Assembly: GCA_965226025.1 (NCBI GenBank)
Contig: CBDDCD010000002.1
Span: forward strand, 2,046,001 to 2,110,000
Length of the DNA stretch: 64,000 nt
DNA from: Moanibacter sp965226025
Lineage (GTDB): Bacteria > Verrucomicrobiota > Verrucomicrobiia > Opitutales > UBA2987
Direction of reading: 5' to 3'
A program made the position numbers and the translations under genes. Under the pieces are notes generated by a model, which was given only the letters and a program-made list of their open reading frames with translations, ran no database searches and was not told the DNA's origin. Positions 58,871-64,000 of this stretch are shown in pieces (within the stretch, counting starts at the first letter, position 1; every line of letters starts with the position of its first letter).

Positions 58871-60784
58871 ATGAGTAGTCCGGCGAAACGTGCAATTATC
58901 ATCGGCATGGACGGTGCGAGCATGGAATTGGTGAAGAATATGGCGGATTGGGGACACATGCCGAATGCTGTGGCGCTGATGAAGCAGGGGTGCTGGCGTC
59001 CGATGTTGGGAGTTTTTCCGACACTGACGCCGCCGGGATGGACGGCGCTGTCGACGGGTTCGTGGCCGGGCAACCACGGGGTGATGGATTTTAACATCCG
59101 GGCGCTGGGGAAACGGTTGGACGAGACGGTGTGGGGGATCAATACGGGCCTGTCGAAGTCGGAATACATCTGGAATACGATGGAGCGGGCGGGGAAGAAG
59201 CCGATTCTGGTGAAGTGGGAGATGTCGTGGCCTCCGACGGTGAAGTCGGGCATTCAGGTAGAGGGGACCGGACCGGGAGTTTCGAATCACCACCAGGTGG
59301 CGGGGTACCACTTGTTTGTGGGCGGGCGTTGGTCGCCTCGGCCGCTCTTGAAACAGCGCGATCCCGAGACCCTGGACCCGAGCGCGTTACAGACGGTGAG
59401 TGAGTTCGACCCGGTGTCTATCGATGAGGCCAAGGGATGGCGTAATCTGCCGGACTCCAAGAGGGCGGCGAAAGAGGTGGAGATGGTTATCCAGCCGCTG
59501 GCGCGGGGCCGGGAAGATATGAACCGGGGAAAGAAAGGGACGCCGAAACCATTTTACGGTCTGATTTACGCGTCGGCTAGTCGGGGATACGACCGGGTTC
59601 GAGTGTGTAGGAGTCGGGACGGGAGCAAGGCGGTCTGCGATCTGGGAGTGGGCGAGTGGAGCGAGTGGTGGCTGGACCGGTTCCAGATCGATGGCAAAGG
59701 AGTGCGGGGATATGTGCGGATGAAGCTGATTGCGCTGACGAAGTCGGCGGATATGTTTGAACTGTTCGTGCCGCAGATCTGGCCGCCGGATGGGTATACC
59801 AAGCCGCTGAGTATCGCCCGCGAGATCGACAGGCATGTCGGTAACTTTCTTCAGAATCCGGGCCGGGATGCGTTGGGGACGGTGGACGACGATACCTATT
59901 TTGAGCTTCTGGAGTTCCACCACCAACGGCTAGCAGATGTGGCGGAATACCTGACCGGATCGAGGCCGTGGGATCTTTTAATGATCGAGACCCACGCCTC
60001 CGATTACACCAGCCATTTCTTTCTAAGTCAGGCGGACTCGAGCAGCGGGGCCGAGCCGGCGGTCTACAAGCGCTCCCGAGACGGAGTCATCCGGACCTAT
60101 GCGTCGATTGACCGGATGATTGGGCGAGTGCGGAAGTTGGCGGATGAAGATACGGCCATTGTACTGGTGGCGGACCATGGAGGGACCTCGGTGCAGCATC
60201 GGCCGGTGGATATTGAGAAGGTACTGGCGGAGACCGGGTTCATCAAATACACGAGGCGGGGCAAGAAGCGGCAGATCGATTGGAGCCGGACTCGAGCAGC
60301 GGATGTCGGGCTCGTGCATGTTTTTATCAATCTTAAAGGAAGGGAGCCTGGCGGAATCGTATCGAAGCGAGACTATGAAAAAGTCCAACGCGAAGTCATC
60401 GCAGCACTAACGGAATACAGAGATCCAGAGACGGGGCGACATCCGTTCGCATTGGCGCTGACAAGAGAGAATGCGGAGATGTTGAATCTGTCGGGTGATC
60501 TTGTGGGCGATGTGGTGTATGCGCTGCGGCCAGAATTCGACGGAGCACACGGAAAGCAGTTGCCGGCGTTGGGCTTCGGGATGGCCGGGCAGCATTCGAC
60601 GTTTGTGATTGCCGGGGCAGGGGTACGATCGGTTGGAAAGCTTCAGCGGCAGGTGCGGGTGGTGGACGTGGCGCCGACCGTGTGTTACTTGCTCGGCGCT
60701 CCCATGCCCAAGCAGGTGGAGGGTGGGGTCGTCTACGAAGCGCTGAAAGATCCGGATTGGCCGCTGACGGCTCTGCGGAAGTAG
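58871..60784 (+). CDS. Type I phosphodiesterase/nucleotide pyrophosphatase (alkaline phosphatase superfamily)
   Basis: 637 residues. AIIIGMDGASMELVKNMADW gives the first metal Asp, GVFPTLTPPGWTALSTGSWP the nucleophile Thr of the NPP/PDE group, MIETHASDYTSHFFLSQADS the second Asp/His set, and AIVLVADHGGTSVQHRPVDI the Asp-His pair, so both zinc sites look complete. Central residues about 100-330 form an extra cap domain. No signal peptide is evident, which is odd for hydrolases of this group and may mean cytoplasmic action. ATG has AAGAGG just upstream. Substrate may be a phosphodiester, phosphonate or nucleotide; not determinable here. Confidence 0.87.
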   Translation: MSSPAKRAIIIGMDGASMELVKNMADWGHMPNAVALMKQGCWRPMLGVFPTLTPPGWTALSTGSWPGNHGVMDFNIRALGKRLDETVWGINTGLSKSEYIWNTMERAGKKPILVKWEMSWPPTVKSGIQVEGTGPGVSNHHQVAGYHLFVGGRWSPRPLLKQRDPETLDPSALQTVSEFDPVSIDEAKGWRNLPDSKRAAKEVEMVIQPLARGREDMNRGKKGTPKPFYGLIYASASRGYDRVRVCRSRDGSKAVCDLGVGEWSEWWLDRFQIDGKGVRGYVRMKLIALTKSADMFELFVPQIWPPDGYTKPLSIAREIDRHVGNFLQNPGRDALGTVDDDTYFELLEFHHQRLADVAEYLTGSRPWDLLMIETHASDYTSHFFLSQADSSSGAEPAVYKRSRDGVIRTYASIDRMIGRVRKLADEDTAIVLVADHGGTSVQHRPVDIEKVLAETGFIKYTRRGKKRQIDWSRTRAADVGLVHVFINLKGREPGGIVSKRDYEKVQREVIAALTEYRDPETGRHPFALALTRENAEMLNLSGDLVGDVVYALRPEFDGAHGKQLPALGFGMAGQHSTFVIAGAGVRSVGKLQRQVRVVDVAPTVCYLLGAPMPKQVEGGVVYEALKDPDWPLTALRK

Positions 60785-60934
60785 GGATGTCCTCTTGTCT
60801 TTTTGCTCGAACTCTAGCCAAGATACCAGTCCTCCAGGCTTGTCTTGGGGAAACTCAGGGTTCTATGCTAGGTCCAGGGTAGGGACAAAGATTAAGACGA
60901 AGATTCCAGTCAGTTGTGCGGAGCAGCTAAGGAA

Positions 60935-61684
60935 ATGCCTCCTTTGAATTTCCAATCTTGGGTGCCGGTTTTTGATGCCAATGTGGGGGTGGGGCATCGT
61001 CACGATCGGCCGTCGCCATTTTCGAAAGCCAGCGAGCTTGTCGAAGAAATGCAGCGGCACGGGGTGGAGAGGGCGTTGATCTATCACGTTCAGGGTGAGG
61101 CAATCAGCGCCATTTGGGCGAACGAAGCCTTACTCGGCTGGGCCGGTGATGCGTTCAGATTACAATGGGTAGCTGGTACGGGAGACGACATTCTGCGCCA
61201 ACTGGGAGAATTCCATTCCACCGATAGAGTTGAGAGTGTGCGACTGCACAGTCCAGAAAAGGACAGGGTTCCCTTTGTAGATTGGCTCTACGGTCCTCTT
61301 CTGGAATGGCTTTCGGCCGAGAAGATTCCACTCTGGGTGTCTCTGGCCGACAGCTCGCCGGGGGAGATCATGAATACATTGCGCCTGTTTCCGGATCTGA
61401 CAGTGGTGCTGGTGGGCGCCCACTACTCTCATTCGACGATGGTTGGTCCGATGCTACGCAAGCTGCCGAAGGCTTACCTTGAGTTGAGCCGATTCGAAAA
61501 CCTGGCCGGGATCGAGACGCTGATCGACGAATTTGGCGCCAAACGCCTGCTCTACGGGTCCTATTTCCCGCGCTATGCGATGGGTCCTATGCTTTTCTAT
61601 CTGCACCATTCGGATGTCGACGAATCCGATCTGGCAGCCATCTGTGCGGGCAATCTGGAACGCATATTGGGGGGCGGATCGTGA
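60935..61684 (+). CDS. Amidohydrolase-fold protein lacking the metal ligands
   Basis: 249 residues from ATG 60935 (AAGGAA upstream). The TIM-barrel order follows the amidohydrolase-2 family, but the metal site is changed: the first-strand H-x-H appears as Asn-x-Gly in VFDANVGVGHRHDR, the usual L-H-T-G reads LWVSLADSS, only the GAH strand (VLVGAHYSHSTM) keeps its His, and the final F-G-S-D becomes LLYGSYFPRYAM. So it is probably a non-catalytic or differently catalytic homologue. Its stop overlaps the GTG of a canonical amidohydrolase, which suggests the two form a complex. Confidence 0.75.
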   Translation: MPPLNFQSWVPVFDANVGVGHRHDRPSPFSKASELVEEMQRHGVERALIYHVQGEAISAIWANEALLGWAGDAFRLQWVAGTGDDILRQLGEFHSTDRVESVRLHSPEKDRVPFVDWLYGPLLEWLSAEKIPLWVSLADSSPGEIMNTLRLFPDLTVVLVGAHYSHSTMVGPMLRKLPKAYLELSRFENLAGIETLIDEFGAKRLLYGSYFPRYAMGPMLFYLHHSDVDESDLAAICAGNLERILGGGS

Positions 61685-62430
61685 TCGAAGGAAACGAGGT
61701 CATCGATTTCCACGGACATGTCGGCCGATGGGATGATCTGGGAATTGTCGACGACCCGGCCACCATGCTTCGGGCGATGGATGCGGTCGGTATCGACCGG
61801 AGCTGCGTCTTCAACATCTTCCATCCCGAGGGTACCACCGGCAACGATGAGACCGCGGCTTTTGTGGCCCGTCATCCGGATCGATTCATAGGTTTCGCCT
61901 ATGTCTCTCCGCTCCTTCCGGATCTGATGGTCCCTGAGCTGGAAAGGGCGATCGATGAGCTGGGCTTTCCGGCTATTAAGCTCTATCCGCCCTATACTCC
62001 TTTCCCGCTCTGCGACCCTATCTGGGATCCGATTTATGGTTTCGCCAATGAGCGAGAGTTGGCTGTTATCTTGCATACCGGTCCCGAGAAGACCGCCGAA
62101 CCTGGACATCTGTTGGAGGCCGCGCCTCGCTTTCCCAAGGCAAAATTTATAGCAGGTCACGCGGGCAACTTCGAGCCCTACCGCAGCCAGGCCATCAAGG
62201 CGGCGCAGGTGTGCGACAATGTCTATCTGGAAACCTGCTCCACCTATCGCAGTCCAGGTGTGATCGAGGAACTGGTGGCTGGTGTTGGGGCAGATCGGGT
62301 TCTCTTCGGTTCCGATACGCCATTGATGGATCCTCGTGCACAGATGGGAAAGATTATCACCGCAGCGATCGACGATGATGCCAAGAGGCTGATTTTGGGA
62401 GAGAACGCGAAGAAGCTGCTCAGGCTTTAA
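61681..62430 (+). CDS. Amidohydrolase-2 family enzyme (metal-dependent hydrolase/decarboxylase)
   Basis: 249 residues from GTG 61681, overlapping the preceding stop (GTGA). Metal ligands are intact: VIDFHGHVGRWDD (H-x-H), AIKLYPPYTPFPLCDP with the Lys strand, VILHTGPEKTAEPGH (His), FIAGHAGNFEPYRSQA (His) and VLFGSDTPLMDPRAQM (Asp). Family members hydrolyse lactones and amides or decarboxylate aromatic acids. It pairs with the metal-site-deficient homologue just upstream and is followed by a 2-hydroxyacid dehydrogenase on the opposite strand. Substrate unknown. Confidence 0.88.
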   Translation: MIEGNEVIDFHGHVGRWDDLGIVDDPATMLRAMDAVGIDRSCVFNIFHPEGTTGNDETAAFVARHPDRFIGFAYVSPLLPDLMVPELERAIDELGFPAIKLYPPYTPFPLCDPIWDPIYGFANERELAVILHTGPEKTAEPGHLLEAAPRFPKAKFIAGHAGNFEPYRSQAIKAAQVCDNVYLETCSTYRSPGVIEELVAGVGADRVLFGSDTPLMDPRAQMGKIITAAIDDDAKRLILGENAKKLLRL

Positions 62431-62506
62431 CCCGAACCTATCACACATCTTCTGCTACGAAGTGTGTGCAATGTACGGGCTTGCCTAAAATTGGCAAAAG
62501 TTTGGG

Positions 62507-63526
62507 TTACCTTGGCCTGAACCGCGCGATGGCATCCTCGGCGCGGGCCTGGTTGGCGTCGATGGTTCGACCCGCATTGTGGGGAGTATGAACGACGTTG
62601 TGGCGACCGAGCAGCGGTGAGTCGAGAGGTACCGGTTCCTTGTCGAAAACATCGGCGGCGAGAAACAATTCGTCATTGAGGACTCGACGGTAGAGGGCCT
62701 CGGTGTCGCAGACCCGGGCCCTTGTCACCTGGACGACCAGACTCTTGACGGGTAGGGCGCTGATGTGTTCCGCCGTGACCAGTCCCCGAGTGCTGTCTGT
62801 GAGTGGAACAATGGGCGCGAAAATCTGCGAGTCCTTGACCAACTCGGAAAGGTGAAAACACCGCCGGACCCCCGCGATGTCGAAGGAGGCGTCCGGCGCG
62901 AATGGATCCCATACGGCCACGTCTGCCCCCATCGTGGCGCACCACTTCGCGTATCGTCCTCCTATATTGCCGATCCCAACGATGCGAACGCGTTTCCCAT
63001 CGATAGTTCCGCTGACAAAGTTTGCGTCGTCACCAAACTGCGCGCCACGCTGTCCCGGTTTGCCGATCTTCGGGATGTAATTCCAGGTTTCGTGACCCTG
63101 CATCATAGCAGTGTAGGTGTGAGGGATGCGACGCAGTGCACTGATGGTGAGGCCGAGGGCATACTCTGCCACGGTCTGGCCCCACTGGACGTCTCCTCGT
63201 GGGTAATAGAAGGTTACGCCCCTGGTTTTTGCCTCCTCGATACCTTTTCCGGAACTCTCAGAATAGCTCGCCGATGCGTAGCATTCCTCCAATGCTGTAA
63301 ACGGCTCGAGGTCTTCGCTCTCAGCGGGGAGTCCGAGGAGAACCAGTCGATTGACCGTGCCGGAGTCCGGGACTAGCTCCGGCGCGTGAGCGTTTGGGTC
63401 CTCCGTCCGGTAGAGTTCGGAACCAGATTCCTCCTGCCAGCGTTCGTGCCAGTGGTCGGCTGTGAAAGGCCAGTGCGCCTCGTAGCTTTCGTGTACGCAG
63501 ATTACAGATCTTACTTTCCTTCTCAT
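62507..63526 (-). CDS. D-isomer-specific 2-hydroxyacid dehydrogenase
   Basis: 339 residues from ATG 63524-63526; a TTG or ATG further upstream would add residues of no family likeness. QWGQTVAEYALGLTISALRR is the start of the catalytic helix region, VRIVGIGNIGGRYAKWCATM the G-x-G-x-x-G NAD site, VVQVTRARVCDTEALYRRVL holds the substrate-binding Arg, ADVFDKEPVPLDSPLL the Glu, and NVVHTPHNAGRTIDANQARA the catalytic His. It reduces or oxidises a 2-keto/2-hydroxyacid with NAD(P). Convergent with the amidohydrolase pair. Specific substrate not readable. Confidence 0.87.
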   Translation of the reverse strand: MRRKVRSVICVHESYEAHWPFTADHWHERWQEESGSELYRTEDPNAHAPELVPDSGTVNRLVLLGLPAESEDLEPFTALEECYASASYSESSGKGIEEAKTRGVTFYYPRGDVQWGQTVAEYALGLTISALRRIPHTYTAMMQGHETWNYIPKIGKPGQRGAQFGDDANFVSGTIDGKRVRIVGIGNIGGRYAKWCATMGADVAVWDPFAPDASFDIAGVRRCFHLSELVKDSQIFAPIVPLTDSTRGLVTAEHISALPVKSLVVQVTRARVCDTEALYRRVLNDELFLAADVFDKEPVPLDSPLLGRHNVVHTPHNAGRTIDANQARAEDAIARFRPR

Positions 63527-63534
63527 TTCATTGA

Positions 63535-64000
63535 TCAGAGGTTTATTACTCCACGACAATCGGGGTAGGTGGAGCAGCCCCAGAACTGTTTCCCGGCGCT
63601 CCTTCCGCTTCTGGCGGTGCGCAGCACCATGAGGCTGCCGCAAACGGGGCAGATTGGAATTTGATCCGACTGATCCTGTTTAAAATTCCGAGGCACCTGC
63701 CTAACTGCGAGGGCGTCCGGCGACTCAGGATCCCATTGCGGAAAGCGCCGGTGGCGCAGGAAGTCCTCGTAGTCGAGCAGCAGCTCTTCAAGGCTTGATC
63801 GGGCCACGTTCAGAAGGAGCAATTCGGTCTGGGAGGAGGTAGCGGCGGCACGGCAGCCCTCGGCGATGTTCTGCCGGCCCGAGCGCGCGCCCTGTACCAT
63901 CTGGTCGTTGGTGCGAGAACGGCGATCGACATACTTTTCGCAGAACCAGTAGGTCGCATCGTAGATGATCGTCGCAGTCTGAAAACTGCACGAGTCGCGA
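63535..64000 (-). CDS. Four-helix-bundle protein with C-terminal zinc ribbon, 5' end outside the window
   Basis: Open from the right edge to TAA at 63535; about 154 residues visible. SFQTATIIYDATYWFCEKYV, TNDQMVQGARSGRQNIAEGC and LNVARSSLEELLLDYEDFLR belong to the four-helix-bundle (23S intervening-sequence-like) family, which is common in Planctomycetota and Verrucomicrobiota genomes. The last 40 residues form a topoisomerase-I-type zinc ribbon, IPICPVCGSLMVLRTARSGR then FWGCSTYPDCRGVINL, with Cys-x-x-Cys twice. The combination suggests nucleic-acid contact. Function unknown. Nine bases separate it from the hydroxyacid dehydrogenase start. Confidence 0.75.
   Translation of the reverse strand, partial: RDSCSFQTATIIYDATYWFCEKYVDRRSRTNDQMVQGARSGRQNIAEGCRAAATSSQTELLLLNVARSSLEELLLDYEDFLRHRRFPQWDPESPDALAVRQVPRNFKQDQSDQIPICPVCGSLMVLRTARSGRSAGKQFWGCSTYPDCRGVINL

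Noticed and set aside
59387..59926. 179-residue reading on the minus strand
   Set aside because: It lies entirely opposite the phosphodiesterase-like gene, is Arg/Pro/His-rich and has no family likeness; a shadow of a GC-rich coding strand.
1..64000. CRISPR arrays, tRNA and rRNA genes, prophage structural genes
   Set aside because: No regularly spaced repeats, no cloverleaf-like stretches with conserved arms, and no capsid, tail or terminase-like protein was seen on either strand.

Overview
The window reads as a Gram-negative chromosome: four TonB-dependent receptor genes (one frameshifted), an outer-membrane barrel, lipoproteins and periplasmic-type proteins. Several details hint at Verrucomicrobiota (Opitutia-like): a remnant of an ECF sigma factor with a TTHWSVVL start, a four-helix-bundle protein with a C-terminal zinc ribbon, a long REP-associated tyrosine transposase, a receptor plug of an unusual type, and many intergenic hairpins. 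This placement is inference; a marine or host-associated proteobacterium is the alternative. No rRNA, tRNA or CRISPR was seen.

Layout. 1-7.2 kb: a nonsense-interrupted peptide-binding lipoprotein, IS copy A, a cytochrome P450 remnant, a minus-strand operon (VOC protein plus two SDR dehydrogenases), and an AbiEii-like nucleotidyltransferase with its small partner. 7.16-26.81 kb: a mosaic segment lying inside one isoprenylcysteine methyltransferase-type gene. The gene's C-terminal part is at 6752-7162 and its N-terminal part at 26809-27000, in the same frame. The segment holds IS1595, a broken DNA methyltransferase, three TonB receptors, an IS5 relic, an IS1634-type element, a GC-rich block, and a 2.8 kb IS1-like transposon (19259-22077) with clean 22-bp inverted repeats and an 8-bp target duplication. 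That transposon carries a promoter palindrome, two small genes and an indole-3-glycerol-phosphate synthase homologue as passengers. 27-42 kb: a rhodanese lipoprotein, a broken IS110 element, a fourth TonB receptor, then a same-strand series of small accessory enzymes (six GNAT acetyltransferases, an APH-like kinase, a P-loop kinase, an AlkZ-like wHTH protein, VOC protein, RelB-YafQ toxin-antitoxin) and gene relics. 42.9-50.7 kb: a pile-up of IS elements. Two head-to-tail copies of the IS found at 0.8-2.6 kb are separated by one TAGGTA; the first is split by an unclassified 2.37 kb IS, and the second truncates another IS1634-type element. 51-64 kb: calmer metabolic genes: sulfatase, Ldh2-type dehydrogenase, MFS transporter, phytanoyl-CoA dioxygenase-like enzyme, propionyl-CoA synthetase-like enzyme, an alkaline-phosphatase-superfamily enzyme, a pair of amidohydrolases (one without its metal ligands), a 2-hydroxyacid dehydrogenase and the partial four-helix-bundle protein.

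How it fits together. The left and middle parts show heavy insertion and gene decay: at least nine transposable elements or relics and many single-base frameshifts or nonsense changes. Some frameshifts sit at homopolymers and could be assembly errors. The right part looks like intact catabolism of sulfate esters, hydroxyacids and acyl-CoA precursors. The most unusual object is the IS1-like transposon with a biosynthetic TIM-barrel enzyme as cargo; the clearest rearrangement is the methyltransferase gene split by 19.6 kb.
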